Positions 1-7,873 of a stretch of DNA of 32,667 nt are shown here, one piece after another. The notes under the pieces are model-generated. The model searched no databases. It saw only the letters and a program-made list of their open reading frames with translations, and was not told where the DNA came from. Made by a program: the position numbers and the translations under genes. Source of the stretch: Candidatus Limosilactobacillus faecipullorum (lineage in GTDB: Bacteria > Bacillota > Bacilli > Lactobacillales > Lactobacillaceae); the NCBI GenBank assembly GCA_019118465.1, contig DWYX01000025.1:1-32667 (forward strand). Reading direction: 5' to 3'. The number at the start of each line of letters is the position of its first letter. The stretch's first letter is position 1.

Positions 1-41
1 CTTTTAAAAACTGTTTCTACAATATCTTGTTTTTCTTCCAT
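1..41 (-). CDS. Possible 5' end of a divergent gene, cut by the window edge
   Basis: Reading leftward from an ATG at 41 gives MEEKQDIVETVFK and then the window ends. A G-rich Shine-Dalgarno (AGGGGG, complement of 52-57) lies 10 bases before the ATG. Only 13 codons are visible, so neither family nor function can be named. The reading frame could be chance, but the well placed ribosome binding site argues for a real divergent gene. Confidence 0.35.
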   Translation of the reverse strand, partial: MEEKQDIVETVFK

Positions 42-49
42 CCAAAGAG

Positions 50-90
50 AACCCCCTAACTGAGATTTAATGTCTCCAGTATAGGGGGTT
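50..90. repeat. Inverted repeat carrying Shine-Dalgarno sites for both divergent genes
   Basis: AACCCCCTA (50-58) pairs perfectly with TAGGGGGTT (82-90). A weaker inner stem, CTG/CAG plus AGA/TCT with a bulged C, closes a 7-base loop. The right arm holds the AGGGGG that serves the GTG at 97. The left arm, read on the minus strand, holds the AGGGGG that serves the ATG at 41. In RNA from either direction the hairpin would bury the ribosome binding site. There is no U-run, so it is not a standard terminator. Confidence 0.55.
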
Positions 91-96
91 CGCCAT

Positions 97-1494
97 GTGA
101 TTAATAGACGTGTCGTTATTCACCGCTTACGCTTGGACCCAACTTTAACAACGATTGACTTAATTGGGTTGGGAACTGGAATGGTGGTTGGAACCGCGAT
201 CTTTACTTTGCCAGGAATTGTGGCGGCTGAGCATACGGGGCCAGCGGTTCCCTTGGCTTTTATTGTGGCGGCCGTTGGGGCAGGATTATCTGCTCTGGCC
301 TATGCCGAAACTTCGTCGGTTCTTCCATTTGCGGGATCAGCTTTTTCGTGGATGAACGTTTTATTCGGAGAGTTTTTCGGTTGGATTGCTGGTTGGGCCT
401 TATTAGCCGAATACTTTATCTCAGTGGCCTTTGTTGCCTCGGGCTGGTCCGCTTATATGCGAGGTTTCTTAGCTTCGTGTGGGATAAAATTACCAGTTGT
501 CTTAACTGGTGGCTTCAATCCCGGAAAAGGATCTTACATGGATCTTTTTGCGGCCCTCGCAATCCTGATGGTTGGTTGGCTCTTGTCTCATGGGGTCCAC
601 CAAGTCAGTCGGGTTGAAAATGCGATTGTAGCGATCAAATTGTTAGTGATTATCCTCTTTATTGCAGTGGGGTTAACAGCGATTCATCCTAATAATTATG
701 TGCCGTTTATTCCACCTCATAAGCCGAAAACGACTTTTGGTGGTTGGCCTGGAATTATGGCTGGAGCTTCTCAAATCTTTATTGCATATGTCGGGTTTGA
801 TGCGATTGCAGCGAATACTGCTGAAACGAGAAATCCTCAAAAAACGATGCCCCGTGGTTTAATTGGAACCCTAGTTTTAGGAACGGGATTTTTTATCGCA
901 GTCTCTTTGGTTTTGGTGGGGATGTTTAAGTATAGCCGTTATGCCAACAATGCTGAACCAGCAGCTTGGGCTTTACGTCAGGCAGGCCATTACTTCACAG
1001 CTAACTTACTGTCTGTCGTTGCCCTAATTGGGATCTTCTCTGCCTTGATTGCCATTCTATTGGCGTCTTCCCGACTGATCTATGCATTTGGCCGAGATGG
1101 TTTATTACCGCACTTTTTAGGCAAGATTGACGACCGGCATGTACCAAATCGGGCGTTGTGGACGATTACCTTCCTAGCGATGGTTTTAGGTTCGATCTTT
1201 CCGTTCACTTTTCTAGCCACGTTGGTTTCAGCTGGGACGTTGGTGGCTTTTATTTTCGTTTCCTTAGGGATCTACGCTTTGCGGAAACGGGAAGGGAAGG
1301 ACTTGCCAGAAGCATCTTTTAGGATGCCGGGTTATCCAATTTTGCCAGCAATTTCAGCGATTTTCTCCGCTGTTATTTTTTGGAATTTAAATGTTGACGC
1401 GAAGTTGCTGATGATTGGATGGTTTGTAATTGGGTTATTAGTTTACTTTACTTATGGCATCCGCCATTCAGTCCTAATTAACCGCGAAAATTGA
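97..1494 (+). CDS. APC superfamily amino acid permease
   Basis: The 465-residue product is an integral membrane transporter of the amino acid/polyamine/organocation superfamily, most like YfnA/CAT-type amino acid permeases. The N-terminal segment IDLIGLGTGMVVGTAIFTLPG (about residues 21-41) is the classic glycine-rich first helix that binds the substrate backbone in this family. About twelve hydrophobic segments follow, and the length is normal. The substrate cannot be told from sequence. The start is GTG at 97, because an in-frame TAG lies at 82-84 and AGGGGG sits 8 bases upstream. The cytoplasmic N-terminus is short for the family, so a slightly trimmed gene is possible. It stands alone; the next gene, rplS, has its own promoter. 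Confidence 0.85.
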   Translation: MINRRVVIHRLRLDPTLTTIDLIGLGTGMVVGTAIFTLPGIVAAEHTGPAVPLAFIVAAVGAGLSALAYAETSSVLPFAGSAFSWMNVLFGEFFGWIAGWALLAEYFISVAFVASGWSAYMRGFLASCGIKLPVVLTGGFNPGKGSYMDLFAALAILMVGWLLSHGVHQVSRVENAIVAIKLLVIILFIAVGLTAIHPNNYVPFIPPHKPKTTFGGWPGIMAGASQIFIAYVGFDAIAANTAETRNPQKTMPRGLIGTLVLGTGFFIAVSLVLVGMFKYSRYANNAEPAAWALRQAGHYFTANLLSVVALIGIFSALIAILLASSRLIYAFGRDGLLPHFLGKIDDRHVPNRALWTITFLAMVLGSIFPFTFLATLVSAGTLVAFIFVSLGIYALRKREGKDLPEASFRMPGYPILPAISAIFSAVIFWNLNVDAKLLMIGWFVIGLLVYFTYGIRHSVLINREN

Positions 1495-1503
1495 GAGTTA
1501 AGC

Positions 1504-1532
1504 TTGAAAAATTAGGAAGGATATGCTATATT
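1504..1532 (+). promoter_or_regulatory. Promoter of rplS
   Basis: TTGAAA (1504-1509) and TATATT (1527-1532) are separated by 17 bases, with an extended -10 TGC just upstream. Predicted transcription starts at about 1539, exactly at the first helix of the leader RNA. Confidence 0.8.
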
Positions 1533-1539
1533 AATTATT

Positions 1540-1600
1540 GGCTGTGTAGCCGTTAAAAACGGTATTCCGCTGTTCCCAAGGGAAAGAATGAATATCGGCG
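1540..1600 (+). ncRNA. Ribosomal protein L19 leader (autoregulatory mRNA element)
   Basis: The leader shows three compact helices: GGCT/AGCC (1540-1551), CCGTT/AACGG (1550-1562) and TTCCC/GGGAA (1573-1584), followed by CGGCG that can pair back to the CCGC at 1567-1570. This position and architecture match the L19 leader family known from Firmicutes, in which L19 is thought to bind its own mRNA and limit synthesis. The family assignment is from memory of the motif, not from a covariance search. Confidence 0.7.
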
Positions 1601-1615
1601 AAAGGAAAGAAAATT

Positions 1616-1975
1616 ATGCGTCAAAATCAATTGATCGAAAAGATTACTGCAAGTCAATTACGGAACGACATTCCTGAATTCCGTGCCGGTGATACGGTTC
1701 GGGTTCACGCCTTGATTGTGGAAGGTTCCCGGGAACGGGTTCAAATGTTTGAAGGGGTCGTTGTTAAGCGCCATGGTGCTGGAATTTCCGCTACTTACAC
1801 GGTACGGAAGATCAGTAACGGGGTTGGTGTTGAACGGACTTTCCCTCTTCACTCACCACGGGTTGAAAAGATTGATGTCGTTCGTCATGGTAAGGTACGT
1901 CGGGCTAAGCTCTACTACCTTCGGGAACGGACTGGTAAGAGTGCTCGGATCGCTGAACGGCGGCGCGACATCTAA
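1616..1975 (+). CDS. rplS: Large ribosomal subunit protein bL19
   Basis: The 119-residue protein is bL19, a small basic protein at the 30S-50S interface of the ribosome. The family signature is clear: [24 protein letters not shown] early in the protein, then [18 protein letters not shown], then arginine- and lysine-rich [20 protein letters not shown] near the end. Length is normal. ATG 1616 follows AAGGA at good spacing. In many Firmicutes rplS closes the rpsP-rimM-trmD operon. Here the upstream gene is a permease, so rplS is a single-gene unit with its own promoter, leader and terminator. Confidence 0.98.
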   Translation: MRQNQLIEKITASQLRNDIPEFRAGDTVRVHALIVEGSRERVQMFEGVVVKRHGAGISATYTVRKISNGVGVERTFPLHSPRVEKIDVVRHGKVRRAKLYYLRERTGKSARIAERRRDI

Positions 1976-1982
1976 TTACCGA

Positions 1983-2010
1983 AAAGAGCCCCAGACGGGG
2001 CTCTTTTTTA
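1983..2010 (+). terminator. Rho-independent terminator of rplS
   Basis: AAAGAGCCCC (1983-1992) pairs with GGGGCTCTTT (1997-2006) across the 4-base loop AGAC and runs into six T residues. It is a textbook intrinsic terminator directly after the rplS stop codon. Confidence 0.95.
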
Positions 2011-2081
2011 TTACATATGTATTATTACCCTTAATAGATTTTGTTATTTTCGGGTAATTTAGGTCTAAGGTAGCAAAAATT

Positions 2082-2995
2082 TTACAAACTTTCTAGTTTG
2101 TATTGATTTTTCACAAGCGCTTCATGGGTTACGTGGGGATAAATTTGCTTGGTAATTCGTGAATCTTTGTGGCCTACACGTTCTTGTATTAGATATAGAG
2201 GCATTCCTAATTCAGCGAGCTTTGAAATGTGAGTATGGCGAAAAATATGGGAACTAACTTTCTTTATAATGCCAAGCTTGTTAGCGGCAGTGCGGAGAAA
2301 AGTATTTAATGCACTCGATTGGATTGGTGTTCTATGAGTAGTCCGAAACAGAAACTTAGCATCTAGTTGAGCTTCATACCAACGCTGATAAATTTCAACT
2401 AATATAACATCTCTAACTGATGAAGCTGTTTTGGCGGTCTTTGCTTTCTTTTGATCATCAATCATATGATTATAGTCCAAGGTACTCGTTATTGAAGCAT
2501 GCCAAGTGCCTTCATCATCTCGACAAATATCGTGGTAATTTAGGGCAGTAGCTTCACCAACTCGCATCCCAGTTAGATAAAGCCACTCGCAAAGACTGGC
2601 ATAACGAACATTCTGTTCATAGGCATACTTTAAAATGTTATCTAGCTCATTTTGCTCTAGAAATTTATCAGAAGTCAATTTACCTTCTGGAACTGTTTGA
2701 AATACCAAATCTACGTCATTACTGGGTTATGCTCGATATAGGTATTCTTTTTAGCGTATTCAACAAGTTGATGTAAGAAAGACTTGTACTTTAAAATAAA
2801 TTCTCTTGAAGTAGAGTCTTTTCCAGTTATCCGACTTTCTAAGATTTTAGTAATTGCGGTTGCCATAATGTTTTCAATTAATGTATCATCGCCAAATAAA
2901 TTTCTAACTAGTTTAGCAATAGGTAGCTTATTATAATAAGTTGATGGTCGTGCTCTTTGATGTTTAGAATAAATCCTATGAAATGGAATTAACAA
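2082..2995 (-). pseudogene. Phage-type tyrosine recombinase, frameshifted and N-truncated
   Basis: Two adjoining minus-strand frames make one integrase. The upstream piece (2995-2711) is the SAM-like core-binding domain, ending YIEHNPVMT-stop. The downstream piece (2708-2082) is the catalytic domain with R49 (TGMRVGEA), K93, H154-x-x-R157 (HIFRHT), H180 (GHKDS) and Tyr190 all present, numbered within that piece. The frames differ by one base near 2719-2724. One added base restores a continuous NPVNDVDLV, so a single deletion is the simplest cause. The usual N-terminal arm-binding domain is missing: the frame upstream closes at a TGA (3020-3022). No excisionase, repressor or structural phage gene accompanies it. 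It is a prophage or integrative-element scar beside rplS, clearly more AT-rich than its neighbours. Confidence 0.85.
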
Positions 2996-3059
2996 AGTCT
3001 GTTTTAGATGTAGTTCAGATCAATGATATTTAAACCAAATTGAAGCTAGCCCCACTTAA

Positions 3060-3104
3060 AAAGCGATACACTCATTGAATAGGTACAATGATGTGTATCG
3101 CTTT
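3060..3104. terminator. Strong, possibly bidirectional hairpin terminator
   Basis: AAAGCGATACAC (3060-3071) pairs perfectly with GTGTATCGCTTT (3093-3104), and TCATTG (3072-3077) pairs with CAATGA (3086-3091) inside it, leaving one bulged T and an 8-base loop. Read on the minus strand it is followed by a run of five T residues; on the plus strand the T-run is short. It sits between the integrase scar and the terminator of mscL. Confidence 0.7.
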
Positions 3105-3153
3105 ATGTTTTCGTTAATTATTACTATCTGTAAACGTTTTAATTGACCGAAAA

Positions 3154-3191
3154 TAAAAAAAGAACCTAGAGAATTACAACTCAAGGTTCTT
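3154..3191 (-). terminator. Rho-independent terminator of mscL
   Basis: On the minus strand AAGAACCT and AGGTTCTT (complements of 3184-3191 and 3160-3167) form a stem extended by GAG/CTC, and seven T residues follow. It lies just past the mscL stop codon. Confidence 0.85.
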
Positions 3192-3197
3192 ATATCA

Positions 3198-3575
3198 TTA
3201 AGCTTTCTTTTCTTCTTCCAGCATCTTAACAATCTTTTCAAGGGATTCTTCAGCGCTGGCATATTTTGGTGTTTCAGGTTCAGCTGGCTTTGGCATGATC
3301 TTATTCATTGCCTTGACCAAAAGGAAGACCACGAAGGCAACGATTAGGAAGTTAATCACAGAATTCAAAAAGGCACCATACTTAAAGTGGGCGTTTCCAA
3401 CTGAAAGCACCAAATTTGAAAGATCAATCCGACCCAAGCAAACCCCGATTAGAGGATTGATTAAGTTCTTAACTAATGAAGTAACGATGGCAGTGAAGGC
3501 AGAACCAATAATCACTCCGACGGCAAGATCCATAACATTACCACGACTAATGAACTCTTTGAATTCTTTGAGCAT
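3198..3575 (-). CDS. mscL: Large-conductance mechanosensitive channel MscL
   Basis: The 125-residue protein is MscL, the pentameric membrane channel that opens under extreme tension to release solutes during hypo-osmotic shock. The N-terminal amphipathic helix and gate read [21 protein letters not shown] and lead into TM1 ([23 protein letters not shown]). TM2 is about residues 70-95 ([22 protein letters not shown]), and the C-terminal charged helix ends [15 protein letters not shown] place the start at ATG 3575, not at the in-frame TTG at 3581, because AAGGAAG lies 7 bases before the ATG and abuts the TTG. It is a single-gene unit with its own promoter and terminator. Confidence 0.97.
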   Translation of the reverse strand: MLKEFKEFISRGNVMDLAVGVIIGSAFTAIVTSLVKNLINPLIGVCLGRIDLSNLVLSVGNAHFKYGAFLNSVINFLIVAFVVFLLVKAMNKIMPKPAEPETPKYASAEESLEKIVKMLEEEKKA

Positions 3576-3625
3576 AATCAAACTTCCTTTCCATTTATTA
3601 ACCTAATATTCAATCAACATTTAAC

Positions 3626-3653
3626 ATTATACGGAAATTTTTAGATTTGAAAA
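3626..3653 (-). promoter_or_regulatory. Probable promoter of mscL
   Basis: On the minus strand a perfect TATAAT (complement of 3626-3631) lies 16 bases after TTTTCA (complement of 3648-3653), about 50 bases upstream of the mscL start. The -35 match is weak. Confidence 0.6.
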
Positions 3654-3730
3654 GTTATAATTTCTAACTAACCGATTAAATTAGCAATTATTAATTGATG
3701 TGAAGGCTATGATTAGTATCAGGACTGCTA

Positions 3731-3771
3731 AGAAAAATAAAATAAAAGACCAAGAAATAAATCTTGATCTT
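3731..3771 (-). terminator. Rho-independent terminator of ldh
   Basis: On the minus strand AAGATCAAGA pairs with TCTTGGTCTT (complements of 3762-3771 and 3746-3755) with one G-T pair and a short AT loop. T-rich sequence (TTTTATTTTATTTTTC) follows. Confidence 0.8.
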
Positions 3772-3797
3772 CCATGATTATGGTTAGTTGATTTTAA

Positions 3798-4880
<1,083 letters not shown>

Positions 4881-4960
4881 CTATCAAATTAGTAATTTTT
4901 AAAATGGTGGTAGGTCTAAAAAATCATTCACATATTATTTAAAGGTAATTGTTAATAATA

Positions 4961-4991
4961 AAGCAACTCACTATCAAAACGTAAGTGATTT
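4961..4991 (-). terminator. Weak terminator candidate after the small membrane gene
   Basis: AACTCACT (4965-4972) and AGTGATTT (4984-4991) form a 7-of-8 pair stem. On the minus strand it is followed by the T-rich TTGCTTTATTATT. It is the only hairpin between the small gene at 5009 and ldh. Confidence 0.4.
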
Positions 4992-5008
4992 GTGAAGAAA
5001 AAGCATAA

Positions 5009-5185
5009 CTAGTGGTTGAATAAACCAAAACAGGCTAAACCAAGTAATAAGATCGCCGGGATTAGTAACAACTTAATAAAGATAGCCACAAAGGTAATCA
5101 GCAGAATGATCCCTAATAACCAAAATGAAAACTTAAATAGTTTCCATAAAATCCAAATTAATAAAAGGGCAATTAAAATTGACAT
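5009..5185 (-). CDS. Small hydrophobic membrane protein, function unknown
   Basis: The 58-residue product is almost entirely hydrophobic: two transmembrane segments (about residues 2-25 and 28-55) flank a short KLFKFS basic patch near residue 20, and it ends GLFNH. I do not recognise a family. The start is ATG 5185, since AGGAG (complement of 5193-5197) lies about 7 bases upstream; an in-frame TTG at 5200 overlaps that site and is excluded. It is divergent from the gene starting at 5326, and the shared intergenic region contains a palindrome. Possible roles for such proteins include stress-related membrane peptides or toxin-like peptides, but nothing in the sequence decides. Confidence 0.65.
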   Translation of the reverse strand: MSILIALLLIWILWKLFKFSFWLLGIILLITFVAIFIKLLLIPAILLLGLACFGLFNH

Positions 5186-5230
5186 TTTTGGTCTCCTCAA
5201 GTGTTTTTAATTATGGTAAAATATTTTCTT

Positions 5231-5245
5231 AACTATGGCATAGTT
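5231..5245. promoter_or_regulatory. Palindrome AACTATGGCATAGTT between divergent small genes
   Basis: Perfect 7-base half sites, AACTATG and CATAGTT, surround a single central G. The palindrome ends two bases before the -35 hexamer of the rightward promoter and lies about 45 bases upstream of the leftward gene. It is therefore well placed as an operator acting on both genes. Confidence 0.4.
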
Positions 5246-5246
5246 T

Positions 5247-5276
5247 TTGGCTTGTAAGCTAAAGCTATGTTAAAAT
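5247..5276 (+). promoter_or_regulatory. Promoter of the gene at 5326
   Basis: TTGGCT (5247-5252) and TAAAAT (5271-5276) are 18 bases apart, with TGT forming an extended -10. Predicted start is near 5283. Confidence 0.6.
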
Positions 5277-5325
5277 AAAACCATTGTAAAAGGCTGTGTC
5301 CTTAAGAGCTGAGGAGGTGATTACC

Positions 5326-5646
5326 ATTCTAAATCGGACTAAACAGTTTATGCGTGATAATGATCTTACGTATAAGAAAGAATACATCCGACCGATGATG
5401 ACGCCGGAACATGTCTATATCTTCCGGTTTGGCAAGCATAAACTTAATAACCGGGTAATCATTCGTTACTCTCATACCTGGACGGGACGGTTAAAAATCA
5501 ATGAAATTGATGTCCGTCTCCACCATCAACACCATCCCCGGATTTTCAAGACCGAACGTGATTTGATTATTTATTTAACCAATCATTTGGAAAAGAAACG
5601 CCAACAGATTGTGGATGGGCAAAAAAATGAGGCTTCAAAGGATTAA
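5326..5646 (+). CDS. Conserved-looking small protein of unknown function, apparent AUU start
   Basis: The protein is basic and soluble, 106 residues if it begins at 5326, and reads LNRTKQFMRDNDLTYKKEY near its start. A central tyrosine/histidine/arginine-rich part (NRVIIRYSHTWTGRLKINEI, then DVRLHHQHHPRIF) and a C-terminal helix follow. I do not recognise the family. The start is unusual. GAGGAGGTGAT (5311-5321) is a near-perfect full complement of the 16S 3' end, but no ATG, GTG or TTG lies at working distance. The codon 8 bases after GGAGG is ATT (5326). Alternatives are GTG 5296, which has only AAAAGG two bases before it and lies about 13 bases from the predicted transcript start, and ATG 5350, 32 bases past the site. 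Confidence 0.65.
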   Translation: MLNRTKQFMRDNDLTYKKEYIRPMMTPEHVYIFRFGKHKLNNRVIIRYSHTWTGRLKINEIDVRLHHQHHPRIFKTERDLIIYLTNHLEKKRQQIVDGQKNEASKD

Positions 5647-5675
5647 TCAACCTCATTTGTGGCTATCATACTTGA

Positions 5676-5722
5676 TAACGGAGCTGCGGCAAAGCTATTT
5701 TGTCGTGGCTCCGTTACTTTTA
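5676..5722 (+). terminator. Terminator hairpin before prmA
   Basis: TAACGGAGC (5676-5684) pairs perfectly with GCTCCGTTA (5708-5716), and the stem continues inward with several G-T pairs (TGCGGCAAA with TTTGTCGTG). CTTTT follows. The U-run is short, so some read-through into prmA is plausible. Confidence 0.7.
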
Positions 5723-5747
5723 ATAAAAATTTAAGTGAGGAATAAAA

Positions 5748-6710
5748 ATGGCTGATTGGACAGAAATTACGGTTGAAACAAGTACGGCAGCGGTTGAAGC
5801 AGTTTCCTATCAATTAACTGATCATGGAGCGACTGGCGTTAAGATTGATGATGCGGCTGACTTTGCCAAGCTAACGGTTGGAAAATACGGCAAGTATGGC
5901 GAGATTGTGGATCCCTTTGATCTTCCTCACCGAGAAAGCGGAGCAGCGGTAACCGGTTATTTTCCCCCAACGACTTTCGTTCCCGAAGTAGTTGCGGAAA
6001 TTGAAGCAGCTGTCAAGCAGTTGGCTGAGTATGGGATCGACCCAGCACCAGCTAAAGTGAGCGTTAACCAAATCACTAATGATGATTGGGCCCTAGCTTG
6101 GCAAAAGTATTATCATCCGGTTCGGGTTACTCACCAATTAACGATCGTCCCGGCTTGGGTTGATTACCAACCAAGTGACCAGAACGAAAAACAAATTGTA
6201 TTGGATCCGGGGATGGCATTTGGTACGGGGACGCACCCAACGACGAAGTTAATGCTCCAAGCCTTGGAAATGACGATTCGGGGTGGTGAAAGCTTATTAG
6301 ACGTTGGAACTGGTTCTGGAGTTCTTAGCATTGCCGCTAAGCAATTAGGAGTAGGTAAGATCCAAGCCTATGATTTAGATCCCGTTGCGGTTGAATCCGC
6401 AAAGAAAAATTTGGCTTTAAACTCAATGGATAAAGATGTTTTCGTTGGTCAAAATAGTCTTTTAGACGGGGTGAAAATCCAAGTTGATGTCGTAGTTGCT
6501 AATATTCTGGCAGAAATCATCTTACCTTTAATTCCCCAAGCAATGACAAATCTTAAAACAGGCGGAAAGTTTTTGACTTCGGGAATTATTAAGGATAAGT
6601 TTGAAGAAGTTTTGGCCGCCCAAGAAAAGGCTGGCTTTATTATTGATGAAACTATGCGGATTAAAGACTGGTATGGGATTATTGCCCACAAAAAGGGGGA
6701 AGATGACTAG
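5748..6710 (+). CDS. prmA: Ribosomal protein L11 methyltransferase
   Basis: The 320-residue enzyme uses S-adenosylmethionine to methylate ribosomal protein L11 in the cytoplasm. The N-terminal substrate-recognition domain (about residues 1-100) begins WTEITVETS. The methyltransferase core has [12 protein letters not shown] at 155-166, the SAM motif LDVGTGSG at 184-191, an acidic residue closing strand 2 (AYDLDP), and the [11 protein letters not shown] motif at about 251-261. Length is normal. ATG 5748 follows GTGAGGAA. The stop overlaps the GTG start of rsmE by one base, so the two rRNA/r-protein modification genes are translationally coupled. Confidence 0.95.
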   Translation: MADWTEITVETSTAAVEAVSYQLTDHGATGVKIDDAADFAKLTVGKYGKYGEIVDPFDLPHRESGAAVTGYFPPTTFVPEVVAEIEAAVKQLAEYGIDPAPAKVSVNQITNDDWALAWQKYYHPVRVTHQLTIVPAWVDYQPSDQNEKQIVLDPGMAFGTGTHPTTKLMLQALEMTIRGGESLLDVGTGSGVLSIAAKQLGVGKIQAYDLDPVAVESAKKNLALNSMDKDVFVGQNSLLDGVKIQVDVVVANILAEIILPLIPQAMTNLKTGGKFLTSGIIKDKFEEVLAAQEKAGFIIDETMRIKDWYGIIAHKKGEDD

Positions 6711-7471
6711 TGCAACGGTATTTTTTACCTCATCAAACTTTAATTACGCAACCAATTCAGCTTCCTGAAGAACAGGCGCATCATTTACTAACGGTATTAC
6801 GAGGAAAAGTTGGGACTCCACTTGAGATTGTCCTTGCTGATCATTGCGTTTACCAAGCCGAGGTCAATGCTATTGATCCGGTGCCCACGGTAATGATCAA
6901 AGAAAGGTTAGCAACGGATGCAGAACTACCAGTTCAAGTTATCATCGCTTGCGGTTTGCCCAAAACAAAGGAAAAACCAGAGTTAATTGTTAAAAAGGGG
7001 ACGGAACTAGGAGCAACCCATTTTGTTTTCTTTGAGAGTGAACGCTCGATTAGTCATTGGGACCAAAAGAAAGTCACTAAAAAACTTGCCCGGCTTGAAA
7101 AAATTATTGAAGGAGCGGCTGAGCAATCCCACCGGAATGCTTTACCAACAATTGAGTATCTCCCTAATTTACAAGCGGTCGTGAACCTAAAGGCTGACGT
7201 TAAGCTAGTTGCTTGGGAAGAATCAGCAAAGCAAGGCGAAACTGCCATCCTAGTTAAAACTTTGCAATCCCTACGTCCTGGTCAAACCCTTCTTGCCTTA
7301 TTTGGACCAGAAGGGGGAATTACCGAGGCGGAAATTGCGAATTTAAAGCAAGCTGGGTATCTTTCAGCGGGGCTTGGTCCCCGGATTTTACGTGCGGAAA
7401 CGGCACCGCTATACTTCTTAGCGGCTCTTTCTTATCAATTAGAATTGCTAAATGCGGGCAAATCGCATTAA
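6710..7471 (+). CDS. rsmE: 16S rRNA (uracil-1498-N3)-methyltransferase
   Basis: The 253-residue SPOUT-class methyltransferase modifies U1498 in helix 44 of 16S rRNA. An N-terminal PUA-like domain begins MQRYFLPHQ. The C-terminal trefoil-knot domain carries EQSHRNALP (138-146), GPEGG (199-203) and LGPRILRAETA (222-232), the family's SAM-binding and knot motifs. GTG 6710 overlaps the prmA stop, and AGGGGGA about 10 bases upstream, inside prmA, serves as ribosome binding site. No terminator separates it from the next gene, though a promoter candidate lies in the 60-base gap. Confidence 0.95.
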   Translation: MQRYFLPHQTLITQPIQLPEEQAHHLLTVLRGKVGTPLEIVLADHCVYQAEVNAIDPVPTVMIKERLATDAELPVQVIIACGLPKTKEKPELIVKKGTELGATHFVFFESERSISHWDQKKVTKKLARLEKIIEGAAEQSHRNALPTIEYLPNLQAVVNLKADVKLVAWEESAKQGETAILVKTLQSLRPGQTLLALFGPEGGITEAEIANLKQAGYLSAGLGPRILRAETAPLYFLAALSYQLELLNAGKSH

Positions 7472-7486
7472 ATCGGGAAAAAGCTG

Positions 7487-7495
7487 TGCTAAAAT
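7487..7495 (+). promoter_or_regulatory. Extended -10 promoter candidate before 7532
   Basis: TGC followed by TAAAAT (7490-7495) resembles the extended -10 boxes of other promoters here. The -35 region (ATTAAA) is weak. It could drive the small membrane gene and rel. Confidence 0.45.
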
Positions 7496-7531
7496 AAGAA
7501 CAATCTAATTTTTAATTATGAGGAAAAGAGA

Positions 7532-7861
7532 ATGGAAAAGTTGAAGCAATGGTGGCAAAAAGCTGATTGGACAGTGATTATTACGAGCTTAATCATGGGG
7601 ATTGCTGTTACCGGTTTAGCGGCAAAGCTAGCTTTTGTTAGTCGGGTAATGATGGTTGGTATTTTGTTGTTAATTGTTAATTCTTTACTCAGTATTTGGC
7701 TCGGAAAACGCTCAGTTAACCGAAGTTGGGGAATGTTATTTTGGTTCCCGGGAGCTTTTTTAATTGGTGCTTATAACTTTGCACCTCGTTATATGTGGCC
7801 ATTCGCACTTGTTTACCTCGGAATTAGCTACCTTACTTGGTCAATGGCAAAAACGGATTAA
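7532..7861 (+). CDS. Membrane protein of unknown function upstream of rel
   Basis: The 109-residue protein has a short amphipathic start (MEKLKQWWQKADWT) and about four transmembrane helices: residues 15-33, 38-56, 66-84 and 88-105. Aromatic residues cluster in the last two (WGMLFWFPGAFLIGAYNF, then YMWPFALVYLGISYL). I see no catalytic motif and do not recognise the family. ATG 7532 follows GAGGAAAAG. The stop is 12 bases before the rel start with no terminator between, so co-transcription with rel is likely. Confidence 0.75.
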   Translation: MEKLKQWWQKADWTVIITSLIMGIAVTGLAAKLAFVSRVMMVGILLLIVNSLLSIWLGKRSVNRSWGMLFWFPGAFLIGAYNFAPRYMWPFALVYLGISYLTWSMAKTD

Positions 7862-7873
7862 GGGGGGAGTCAC

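Noticed and set aside
2024-2058. Inverted repeat ATTACCC...GGGTAAT next to the integrase end as an attachment site
   Set aside because: No second copy of a core is visible in the window and the stem is short with a 21-base loop; there is no basis for calling att.
3056-3262. 68-codon minus-strand reading frame overlapping the mscL end
   Set aside because: It runs through two terminator hairpins and overlaps the real mscL gene in another frame; no ribosome binding site or family features.
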